Shown here piece after piece: positions 49,896 to 60,428 of a stretch of DNA of 64,000 nt. The stretch covers positions 1,641,931 through 1,705,930 of the forward strand of contig NW_003314298.1 in the NCBI RefSeq assembly GCF_000143415.4. Reading direction: 5' to 3'. The stretch is from Selaginella moellendorffii. Taxonomy: Eukaryota > Streptophyta > Lycopodiopsida > Selaginellales > Selaginellaceae. The position numbers and the translations under genes were made by a program. The notes under the pieces were generated by a model. It was not told where the DNA came from. It did no database searches and worked only from the letters and a program-made list of their open reading frames with translations. Each line of letters opens with the position of its first letter. The first letter of the stretch is position 1.

Positions 49896-51042
49896 TGTAG
49901 CGCACGTGGTTTTGACCCTTTTTCCTATGGTGATTTACCATAGGATAACACCACGAAGCGGAACCTAAACCCTCTTTGTGCCACGTGACAGATGCCACGT
50001 GTCACATACCACGTGTCCATGCCACGTGTCCTTAGGAACCCGAGGTTCAGGGCCTTGGGCCACTGAACGAAGGAACGGTGCCAAACTCCCAAGCGTGACG
50101 CCAAGGAGTGATGAAACCGGACCACGGAGCAACTCCCGAGCATATAGCCCAAGGAGCGAAGGGACAGGGGCCCGGAGCAACTTGGAACAGTCCTAGAGCA
50201 ACCAGCATCCCAATGCCAGGACCAGCACGCAAAACGGAGCCAAACGGAGTCTGGCGCTATTTTGGCATACCGGTGGCCTAACGTGAGAATATGGGTACTC
50301 CACCAGCAAGCATGGAATGGAACTTGGGCTTAGACCCAAGCCGGACGTAGAACAAGGACAGGCACGCAAGCGGGAGCTAGACTATGCCTCAGGTTGGTCG
50401 GCCATGCCCGACCTACCCACTATCCCTACTATACATTTGGAACCCCCCATAGCCCCCCCCCCCTTGAGGAACACACGCTTTGGGCTTTCACCCCAAGCCT
50501 CCCTTAGTATCAGGAGTTAGTCTCTGGGACAAACTCGAAACTTACTAAATATGGAATGTCCTTAGATTGCGAATTTGGACACGGGACGAACACCATTGTG
50601 TTCAGGCCGATCTCTACATTCCGTAGATATGCCAAATGAGCAAATCTGGACACTTTCCATAAATAGCATTTGGGACCGAAATGAGACTAACACAAAGGGC
50701 ATGATAGCGAGGGTGTTTGGCAGACACGGTAAGCTATCATGTAGCGATATTGAGGGACCAATCTCAATACGCGAGGGTTCTTGTCACTAGCCAGTGCAAG
50801 ACATGACGAGACGGGAACTCCTTACCGGGCTAAGTATGCTTAGCTAATAACACGTAGGAATTCCGTCCTTATGCTCGTCCGGTCTAAGTACACTCGAAAT
50901 GCCCAGTTAACTCCACTAGCACAAGAGGGACTGATAAAGGGTCCAGCAATACCGACCTCCTGCCATCGTGGCAATAAGGTAAGAGTGTCCGTAAGGACTG
51001 GTCGACAGGTAACTTTCGATACCCGAAGTCACATGCGCGACA
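49896..51042 (-). repeat. LTR of element A (5' LTR in element sense)
   Basis: Same length as the left LTR, with about six visible substitutions. G-boxes at 49903, 49982, 49996, 50010 and 50023. Confidence 0.92.
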
Positions 51043-51045
51043 GTC

Positions 51046-51145
51046 NNNNNNNNNNNNNNNNNNNNNNNNNNNNNNNNNNNNNNNNNNNNNNNNNNNNNNN
51101 NNNNNNNNNNNNNNNNNNNNNNNNNNNNNNNNNNNNNNNNNNNNN
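51046..51145. other. assembly gap (100 N)
   Basis: Exactly 100 N, a conventional placeholder size, between the two inverted elements. Helitron helicase sequence should fill it; see findings. Confidence 0.98.
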
Positions 51146-51234
51146 TGCATGAGTGTGAACCATATTTATTTCATCCCATAACAATATGTTAGTAGTTTTG
51201 ATTCTTATACCTGCTTCACTATTAGCAGTTATAG
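51146..51234 (-). pseudogene. Helitron 1 helicase piece between elements A and B
   Basis: The minus strand reads ITANSEAGIRIKTTNILLWD followed by EINMVHTHA. It continues without a break from the Walker-A part right of element B (... NETSTFT) and carries the DE(A)P-like Walker-B position as WDEIN. It proves that elements A and B landed about 110 bp apart in one helicase gene. Confidence 0.88.
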
Positions 51235-52377
51235 TGTCGCGCATATGACTTCGGGTATCGAAAGTTACCTGTCGACCAGTCCTTACGGACACTCTTACCT
51301 TACTGCCACGATAGCAGGAGGTCGGTATTGCTACACCCTTTATCAGCCCCTCTTGTTCAAGTGTTAGTAAACTAGACTTTGCATCTGTACTTGGGCGGAT
51401 GAGCATAAGGACAGAATTCCTAAGTGTCTATTCAGCCAAGCATACCTGGCCTGGCTTTTTAGTTCTCTTTTGCTCTGTCTTGCACTGGCTTGACAAGAAC
51501 CCTCGTGTATTGAGATTGGTCCCTCAATATCGCCGGATGATAGCTTACTGTGTTTGCCAAACACCCTCACTATCATGCCCTTTGTGTTAGTCTCATTTCA
51601 GTCCCAACTATTTATGGAAAGTTTCCAGATTTGCTCATTTGGCATATCTACGGAATGTAGAGATCGTCCTGAACACAATGGTGTTCGTCCCGTGTCCAAA
51701 TTCGCAATCTAAGGACATTCCATATTTAGTAAGTTTCGAGCTTGTCCCAGAGACTAACTCCTGACACTAAGGGTGGCTTGGGGTGAAAGCCCAAAGCGTG
51801 TGTTCCTCAAGGGGGGGGGGGGCTGTGGGGGGTTCCAAATGTATAGTAGGGATAGTGGGTAGGTCGGGCATGGCTGACCAACCTGAGGCATAGTCTAGCT
51901 CCCGCTTGCATGCCTGTCTTTGTTCTGCGTCCGGCTTGGGTCTAAGCCCAAGTTCCATTCCATGCTAGTTGGTGGAGTACCCATGTCCTCGCGTTAGGCC
52001 ACCGGTATGCTGAAATAGCGCCAGACTCCGTTTGGCTCCATTTTGCGTGCTAGTCCTAGCATTGGGATGCTGGTTACTCTAGGACTGTTATAAGTCGCTC
52101 CGGGCCTGTCCCTTCGCTCCTTGGGCTTTATGCTCGGGAGTTGCTCCGTGGTTCGGTTCCGTCACTCCTTGGCTCCATGTTTGGGAGTTTGGCACCGTTC
52201 CTTTGTTCAGTGGCCCAAGGCTTTGAACCTCGGGTTCCTATAGACACGTGGCATGGACATGTGGCATGTGACACGTGGCATCTGTCACGTGGCACAAAGA
52301 GGGTTTAGGTTCCGCTTCGTGGTGTTATCCTATGGTAAATCACCATAGGATAAAGGGTCAAAACCACGTGCGCTACA
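51235..52377 (+). repeat. 5' LTR of element B
   Basis: Begins TGTCGCGC and ends GCGCTACA. The G-box cluster near its 3' end has one unit mutated to CATGTG (about 52259). G tract of 12 at 51811-51822. Confidence 0.92.
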
Positions 52378-52379
52378 TT

Positions 52380-52390
52380 TGGTATCAGAG
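52380..52390 (+). promoter_or_regulatory. primer-binding site (tRNA-iMet) of element B
   Basis: TGGTATCAGAG two bases after the 5' LTR. Confidence 0.88.
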
Positions 52391-55300
52391 GATGAGTCTC
52401 AGCGAGTACTATACAATGAGATTGGGCAACTAGTCTCGTTGCATACGCAGAGATAAAAACGATGATCCGAGTGGGTACACGTTTGGTGCAAAGGGTTCGC
52501 AATCGTTCCTTGGGTATGGTTTTTGTTACCTTTTTGTACCTAATAATGTGAGCTTGCTCTTGGGCTCATAGGATGGATTTGAGATGCTCCGTTAGCACGA
52601 GTTTACGCTTGGGCTCGTGTGTGAGGCACATTAGCAACTCGAGGTTACACTTTGAGTTGGTGGGATTAATATTATCCTATCGATGGTTCCATGAGTTGTT
52701 CCAATGGTTCTATAAGTTGTTCTATGTACCGTGGGTAAAAGCAAACCTTCCCTGAGTTTGCTATGAGTGGCAAATAGGCTGGTCCGTAGCTGTTTAGCAC
52801 GGCACTAGTGGATCCTTCCTAGGCATGGTTACAAGTGAATCAGTCAAGACTGTAAGGATTAGTCTATTGGTTCAAGTAATCATTGCCGTACTCTCTCATA
52901 AACTTTTCTTGGATTGGATTGAAGGCAGTGCGAAAGCAAGCTTGAGGTGTAGTCAAAAGATAAGACCGAAAAGAGAGTCGTCGGGGACGAAGGATCAAAC
53001 ACGTAAATCATCTTCTCTTCTTGGAGAGATGATTTGCAACGAGGGGTGACTCATTGCTCGTGTTCACATCATGCAATCAAGAGTCCCTATCTTGATACAT
53101 GTTGGAGATGATGGTCTTACAAATGGTGAGTTATGGGATGGATAGCGGTGAAGCGCTAAACCATTTTGTCTAGGCTTACTATTGGAAGACTTAGGTTGCA
53201 ATGCTCAATTCTTTTCTGGGGAACCTTGCTATTGCTCCTTGAGTAGCTTGGTGTTGGATTAGTGTTGAGTTTGGTCGGAAAGAGAGTGGCATGAGCTTAT
53301 CTGTGTTGTGAACAAAAGTTAGTGGTGTTGGGTGTTGTAAATCTCTATCGGTAGAGTGTGGCATTTATGTTGCATTCTGTCAAGTTGAGTTGGCACTTGA
53401 TATTCATGTAAACCTTTGAAGTAATGACATTGGCATTGTTTGTGGTGTTGCTCAATTGATGATCAAGTCATTGTGATTTCTATATCATATCCATGTGATA
53501 ATGAGCAATGTGTTTACGAAGTTGCTGGTTAAATGATGATCAACCCCAAAGTGGTTGATGGTGAAGCTAGTCTACTTGCACGAAGTAGCATTGTAGTAGC
53601 TTTGACTGGATTCTCGATGGTGGTCCATTATGCTAAGCTTAAGTTGGTTCCTTGTTTCCTTGAGGGTTTGCCCATAAGGTGTTGGAAAGGGTTGTAGCAT
53701 TCATTTGCTATAGCTCATTAGTTGATCCGTTAGCACTTGGAGTAGATTGTTGGATAGAGAAGGTGTGAGGTTGAGGCATTGACATTACTAGCACTTGTGT
53801 TAGTGGAAGTGGCATTGTTACTTCAAGTTATGAGGAATTTTCCTTAGAGCTTGATTTTCCATGTCATTTTTCTTGTTAGTGTTTTAGCTTCACATTGGAT
53901 CTTGAAGGTGGTTGAAGAAGAGTGTTAGTGCAATGTGAATATCCGAAGATATGGTCTCCGTGATCAAGCCTTGGATGATCACTTTGCATTTTGGCGGATG
54001 TCGGTGTTGGATGTCGAAAGTATGGGCAAAAAGATGTTCGAGGCTTAAGCATACTATGGGTCATGAGAATTTGTGTTGAGGTGAACCTCTGTGAAATTGT
54101 TGGTAGGAGGAAATTGGTTGAGTTTTGAAAGTTTGCATTTCTAGACTGAGAGTTATTCTTTCTCTAGAATGGAAAGATTTTCCATAAATTTTCTTAGACT
54201 TTTCCAATGGCTGATTTGTTATCACTTTGTCCGAAAACCATTCCATTTTCATAAACCAATACAAACTAGTGAAGGGGTTGGAGTTGACTTCGGTTAGCTT
54301 AGACCTTAGTAGATAGTTTGTATGATGCGGCCCAAAAGGGATGCTAACTTTTGGGGCTAAGGCAATTGAGTTGGATAGAGTCTGGAGTTAATATAGAAAA
54401 GTGGCCGTTGCACTTTTCTAGAAAGGTGACCCTTGTGCCTTTCTTTTGTAGCGTTATGCTTAGTGGCAAGTTGCACTTTGCATTTCGTTAGACTCTATGA
54501 GAGTAGTGAGCTCTCACTGATCTTGACTTGGTCTTGGTGGCCCTGCACCTTGGCTAAGAATGGTGATGTTCAACTTAGTTGTTTGAGTTTGAGATGTTGG
54601 TACCCGTACTATAGCTTTGTCTATAAGGAGGTTGTGTACCGACATGAGTCCATCTCATGGTCTTCACTTGAGTTTTGACTTAGTGTTGATCATGTGTAGC
54701 TAGCCTCTTCAAGGCATGCTCAGAGCTAGTGACTAAATGCATTGGTGAGCTTATCACGGTTGAGTTGGATTCGAGTAGTCATTTAGTTCGTGCTTGTCCA
54801 TGAACCTTTATCTCGTGCTGGGGTATTACGTTCATGTTGGCCAAGTATATAACTCGATGACTCAAGTTTAGTGTTCGGGTCTTGTGAAGGCAAGTTGACA
54901 AGTGATTGTTAGTTGCTTGGCGACTAGTGATTGCTTGTAGACTTCATCAAAGACTGTGACACTTGCTTCGCTCGATGAAGATTTAGTAGTGATGGGCTTG
55001 CTTTACCGGATGGTGTTGCGGAGGATCGTGTCGTTAGACTTACATGGGTTTTCCATGTTGGTATGTCGACTCTACCTCTGTCAATATCATTTGGTTGCGT
55101 TTAGTTCGTGGTGTTGGATTTCATAGAGTCTTAGATGTGGTGATTCACTCCTTGAGGAAGTGTTATTTGTGACTGAGTATTGTTGAGAGATTGGTTTCGG
55201 ATACTGAGTAAAGTATCTCCGACTTTGGTTAGCTTGGTTGCTAGAGAGCTTTGAGTGGTGATTCACTCGTGCTTTCTTCTAGCTTTGTTCTAGTGTTGAT

Positions 55301-57381
55301 GGTATTGAAGTGATGCCTTATCGTTGACATTGTTGATGTTGAGATTTCAGTGAAATGAGATGTCTTTCTACAAGATTGATGTCGAGTTTCATTAGTCTTG
55401 ATGAAGATAGTGTTGATGATTTGGCTATAGCTCTGTATTATTAGCATTCGCGCATTTGCTAGTTAGCAACTGTGTTGACGTTCAAATAAACTGAGTGGCA
55501 AGTTTGAGTTAGTTGTGTTCTAAACGAGGTTATTTAGTAGGGTTAAGCTTTGGCTTATCCTTGAAAAATGATTCAATTGTGAACCATGCTAACTCTACAA
55601 GCGGAAGAGTTAGTGATTGATATTGGAATGTTTGAATCCTTATTGGATTTGAGTTGGAATATATCAATCATTTGATAATTCTTCTTGTGCTTGTTATGAA
55701 GTGAGTTACGTCTTGCTATGGATGGATTCATGGAGGATTGATTAGATGATCACTTGTTGAGCATAGCTTCGTTATGCTTAGCTTTTGGATTGATGCAGAC
55801 ATGCTCTTCATTAGCTTGGCATTATGAAGTTTAGCTTATGGAAGTGTTGAAGAGGATATTATGGGTTGCACTATGATTTTTCTTTAGCATTGACGTTAGT
55901 CCATGCGAGACTCGTGATCATTATTAGGCAAGACTTGGCTATAAACTTCTTCAAACTTTTGGTTATTTGAGTTTTCATGCTCATTGTTCCATTTGTTAGG
56001 AGTTGTTGGGGAAATGCATTTTGGCTCATTAGCTTCGATGTTGACGTTAGTCTTTGCATCTAGCAATCATTGGTGATGATTGACTATCATCTAAGATAGT
56101 TGATTATCCTTGTCAAGGGTTTTGCTTGATTATTGTTGGTATAGAATGATTTGCTGTTCTTTGGGATGGTAAATTCTTTCTTCAATGATAATTATGCATT
56201 TCTCTCTTGTTAGGATGATTGATGATCTTTCATGGTGGTTATTTGTTCTCTTTGATGGTTTGTGGCTTTTCGCAATATCACATGTTCTTTGTGGTTTGCT
56301 TTGGATTGGTCTCTTGGGTTTGAGACATCCATAGGATGTTGCTGATGCTTGCTTGAGCAACTCTAGTTCATTGGCATTGTTGACCAGGATCTATTCAGAT
56401 TGACTTCTATGATAGTTGGCATGAATGGGTGTTTGTTGGTCTTACCGCATTCATTCTGTTCTGTTGATTATTGCTTGAGTTAGTTCTGATAGGTTGGGAT
56501 GTTATTTCCTTCGGGTGATACATTCGCGAGCATTGTGTTTGTTAGTCAATGATACTTTGTGTCTTTTGAGTTATCTCTAGTAAGTTATTGGCTTACTGTC
56601 TACTATCTTCGGTAGTTAAGTTTCATCATTGAGTTTACTTGATGATATACTTGCTATTGAATTTTGTTGGATGGTGAATCCTATGTTTACAAATTTTGAT
56701 GATCTTGGTGGTTCCTATACTATACTCGTTTATCAGATGATAACTTGCTTAGAATACTTTTGTGTTCTACTCTAAGATTTAATCATTGGTAATTAAGTCT
56801 CTAAGATATCATTGTCTCTGACTTTGATATTGTCCATCTCTTGATCTTTGAGTTTGGGCCAGTAATGGGCAGACTGGCTTCGGCACTTCGTGTGCATGTT
56901 GAAATCTCTAGTCATGGGGTAGCTACTATCGACTGGTCACATAACCCGCCTCTTTGTCGATGTTCCCTATTCCGTTCGAAAGGGCGTGACCGTGTAAACA
57001 ACTCTAACTGCCTGTTTACAGTAGTCTATCTAAACCTTGCCGACGGGTTTGGTTTCTTTGCTCAGGAGGGTTGCGGCCTCTGGCTTCTCTCTCTATGTCC
57101 CTGCGGGCAGGGGTGTATCACACTTTTGTAAGCTGGGTGACTCCTAGAGAAGCAAGGGTGGCTAATTCCGTTGGTCATTTCCTTGTCGGCGACGGCCGGA
57201 AGGTGTCTGAGCTGGTAGCGCATCCGCGTTAGACAAAGAGGTTGCCTCCTAACTCATTTAAGTTGGTGCATTTCTCATATAGTGTGAGTACCGTGAACTT
57301 TTTCTGGAGTTGTTTCCTTGGCGGTATTCTAGACTCGAGTGTGCATCGACGAGGACGTCGATCTTCCCTAGGGGGGGAGAG

Positions 57382-58533
57382 TGTCGCGCATGTGACTTCG
57401 GGTATCGAAAGTTACCTGTCGACCAGTCCTTACGGACACTCTTACCTTACTGCCACGATGGCAGGAGGTCGGTATTGCTGGACCCTTTATCAGCCCCTCT
57501 TGTTCAAGTGTTAGTAAACTGGACTTTGCATTTGTACTTGGCCGGATGAGCATAAGGACGGAATTCCTAAGTGTCTATTTAGCCAAGCATACTTGGCCTG
57601 GCTTTTTAGTTCTCTTTTGCTCTGTCTTGCACTGGCTTGACAAGAACCCTCGCGTATTGAGATTGGTCCCTCAATATCGCCGGATGATAGCTTACCGTGT
57701 CTACCAAACACCCTCGCTATCATGCCCTTTGTGTTGGTCTCATTTCGGTCCTAAATGCTATTTATGGAAAGTTTCCAGATTTGCTTATTTGGCATATCTA
57801 CGGAATGTAAAGATCGTCCTGAACACAATGGTGTTCGTCCCGTGTCCAAATTCGCAATCTAAGGACATTCCATATTTAGTAAGTTTCGAGCTTGTCCCAG
57901 AGACTAACTCCTGACACTAAGGGTGGCTTGGGGTGAAAGCCCAAAGCGTGTGTTCCTCAAGGGGGGGGGGGGGGGGGGCTGTGGGGGGTTTCAAATGTAT
58001 AGTAGGGATAGTGGGTAGGTCGGGCATGGCCGACCAACCTGAGGCATAGTCTAGCTCCCGCTTGCGTGCCTGTCTTTGTTCTGCGTCCGGCTTGGGTCTA
58101 AGCCCAAGTTCCATTCCATGCTAGTTGGTGGAGTACCCATGTCCTCGCGTTAGGCCACCGGTATGCCGAAATAGCGCCAGACTCCATTTGGCTCCATTTT
58201 GCGTGCTAGTCCTAGCATTGGGATGCTGGTTACTCTAGGACTGTTCCAAGTCGCTCCGGGCCTATCCCTTCGCTCCTTGGGCTTTATGCTCGGGAGTTGC
58301 TCCGTGGTTCGGTTCTGTCACTCCTTGGCTCCATGCTTGGGAGTTTGGCACTGTTCCTTTGTTCAATGGCCCAAGGCCTTGAACCTTGGGTTCCTATGGA
58401 CACGTGGCATGGACACGTGGCATGTGACACGTGGCATCTGTCACGTGGCACAAAGAGGGTTTAGGTTCCGCTTCGTGGTGTTATCCTATGGTAAATCACC
58501 ATAGGATAAAGGGTCAAAACCACGTGTGCTACA
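57382..58533 (+). repeat. 3' LTR of element B
   Basis: Preceded by the AGGGGGGGAGAG purine tract. Ends GTGTGCTACA, one change from the 5' copy. G-boxes about every 14 bp at 58399-58447. G tract expanded to 18 at 57961-57978. Confidence 0.92.
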
Positions 58534-59119
58534 TATAGTGAAAGTTGATGTTTCATTTATTGGAACTGAAAGTTTAAAAGTAGTATGTGAAGTTTGGCCA
58601 TTATAAAGTAAAGTACTTGCAATTCCTGTCCAAGCCATACTAACAACATTTATTTTTTTCAGTTGTAAAATATTTATAAGAGTGTTAAGAAGAAATGTTT
58701 TACCAGTACCACCAGGACCATCAATGAAAATGTATCGATTATGCTCAGTTGGGTGATCAATAACATTAAGAATATCATTAAAAATATTTAACTGATCTTG
58801 ATTAAATTGAGGAATATTTTGTTCAACATTTTGATATATTTGTGTTGAGTTGACAATATTTTCATCATCAAAATTTTCAGACGGCATAGGTAGATGATAG
58901 TTTTGATTAGTTTTGCCATGCATTTTCATTTTAATATTTATATCATATAAAGCATATTCATAATGAAAAATTGGATTTGTTTGCATGAAATCCTCAGAAA
59001 AGAAGTCTTTAAATTTATCCCACAAGAGGTAAGGATCTTTTGGAGTGCAAAAGATACAAAGTAATACAAATAATTATCTTAATTGTGATGGCATTTTAAA
59101 AAAGCAAACATCTTTTAAA
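58534..59119 (-). pseudogene. Helitron 1 helicase, Walker-A part
   Basis: Minus-strand frame with FFKMPSQLR (stop) LFVLLCIFCTPKDP, LLWDKFKDFFSEDF, FNQDQLNIFNDI and IFIDGPGGTGKTFLLNTLIN, then VVSMAWTGIASTLL and ending NETSTFT at element B. This is the N-terminal half of the PIF1-like helicase of a plant Helitron RepHel. One in-frame stop occurs near 59090. Confidence 0.88.
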
Positions 59120-60428
59120 CGGCTCATGGGAATTTAAGAGGTAAGTGCTCTTAGTGGCTAGAGTGTTTGTTTATTCTTCTGTCTCCTAGATCATGTAGCT
59201 CCTAATACTTGGCAAGGTCGGGTACAACCCATTGCTGTGTCGCCAATCCCAGTCGAGGAGGTGTCGGAGAGCACCGAGAATTTCGACCAGAGCCATCTCA
59301 TTGGAGAGGGCTCGTATGGTCGAGTTTATCTTGCAAAGCTGCGCAATGGGCAGTCCGTGGCTCTCAAGAAGCTCGATTCGAGCCCGCAACTGCATGAGGA
59401 CTTCGTCTCTCAGGTATGCGCCAGTTCTTCCTAAAGAGTTGTTTGGTGATCTCTCTTCTAAGGTGTCAAGGCAGTCGAGGCTCAAACACGAGAATATGGT
59501 GGAGCTCCTTGGATACTGCATTGACGGCCCTCTGCGTGTTCTCGCGTTTGAGTTCGCGGAGATGGGATCTCTCCATGATATTCTTCACGGTTGGAAAAAC
59601 TTATCTTTCTCTTGCGTTTTTGTTTTGCGATCATGTCTCAAGAGCGTTTACAGGCAGGAAAGGTGTGCTTGGATCGAGGCCAGGGCCTGTGCTGGACTGG
59701 ATGCAAAGAGTAAAGATTGCGGTTGGAGCGGCCAGAGGGCTAGAGTATTTGCACGAGAAGGCCCAGCCACCAGTCGTCCACCGAGACATCAAGTCGAGCA
59801 ACGTCTTGCTGTTCGAGAACTACGCAGCTAAGATTGGAGACTACAACCCGAGCAACCAGGCACCGGACATGGCTTCACGGCTGCATTCGACTCGGGTTCT
59901 GGGATCATTCGGCTACCACGCACCAGAGTGAGTTTCAAAGCGGGAGAAAAGTTGTGTTTCATTCGACGACCTTCGATCTTCGATCTTCGCAGGTATGCGA
60001 TGACCGGGCAATTAACTCAGAAGAGCGATGTCTACAGCTTTGGAGTTGTTCTTCTGGAGCTTCTCACGGGAAGGAGGCCAGTTGATCCTTCAATGCCTCG
60101 GGGCCAGCAAAGTCTGGTGACATGGGTGGGATTTTTCTTCTTCGTTCCCATTTTGTTTTCATTTCCATTGGTAACCCATTCGCTGGCTGGTTTGTTCTTC
60201 CTTTGTCTTAGGCAACGCCGAGGCTGACCGAAGACAAAGTGACGCAGTGCGCGGATCCAAATCTCAAGGGAGAGTACCCTCCTAAGGGCCTGGCCAAAGT
60301 AAGAAGTGATCTCTAGTCTGGAGGCTATTGACAATGGCATTGTGGTTTCCATCTCCAGTTTGCTGCAGTTGCTGCCTTGTGTGTCCAATACGAAGCCAAC
60401 TTCCGGCCAAGCATGAGCATTGTGGTCA
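59120..60428 (+). pseudogene. PTI1-like kinase gene fragment inserted in Helitron 1
   Basis: Six exons with GT-AG introns intact: [20 protein letters not shown] and [54 protein letters not shown] and [65 protein letters not shown], where it is cut. This is the PTI1-like receptor-cytoplasmic kinase family. The start codon and C-terminal end are missing, and DFN is DYN. It splits the Helitron frame between ...EKC and LKDVCFF.... Retained introns exclude an mRNA origin. Confidence 0.82.

Larger units (their letters stand above)
43766..51042 (-). mobile_element. LTR retrotransposon A, non-autonomous (LARD-like), full length
   Basis: 7277 bp. LTRs 43766-44912 (3' LTR in element sense) and 49896-51042 (5' LTR) are 1147 bp each. 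By eye they differ at about six sites, so insertion was recent. Ends are TGTCGCGC and GCGCTACA in element sense. A primer-binding site complementary to initiator tRNA-Met lies at 49882-49893, and a purine tract at 44913-44927. The target duplication is GTCTC at 43761-43765, with GTC visible at 51043-51045 before the N run. The 5-kb interior has no ORF above 110 codons and no gag, protease, RT or integrase motif. Confidence 0.9.
51235..58533 (+). mobile_element. LTR retrotransposon B, same non-autonomous family, opposite orientation
   Basis: 7299 bp with LTRs 51235-52377 and 57382-58533 and perfect 5-bp target duplication TATAG (51230-51234 and 58534-58538). The primer-binding site is at 52380-52390 and the purine tract at 57370-57381. 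The two LTRs show more mismatches than those of element A, so B is probably older. The interior (52378-57381) lacks gag-pol. It is homologous to the interior of A, with many substitutions. Confidence 0.92.

Noticed and set aside
57206-57245. tRNA D-arm-like GAGCTGGTAGCGC in the LTR element interior (also inverted at about 45066)
   Set aside because: No matching T arm or acceptor stem downstream. Probably chance or a very old fragment.
52378-57381. Coding gag-pol in the interior of element B
   Set aside because: No frame above 100 codons; no protease, RT, RNase H or integrase motif in six frames. The family is treated as non-autonomous.
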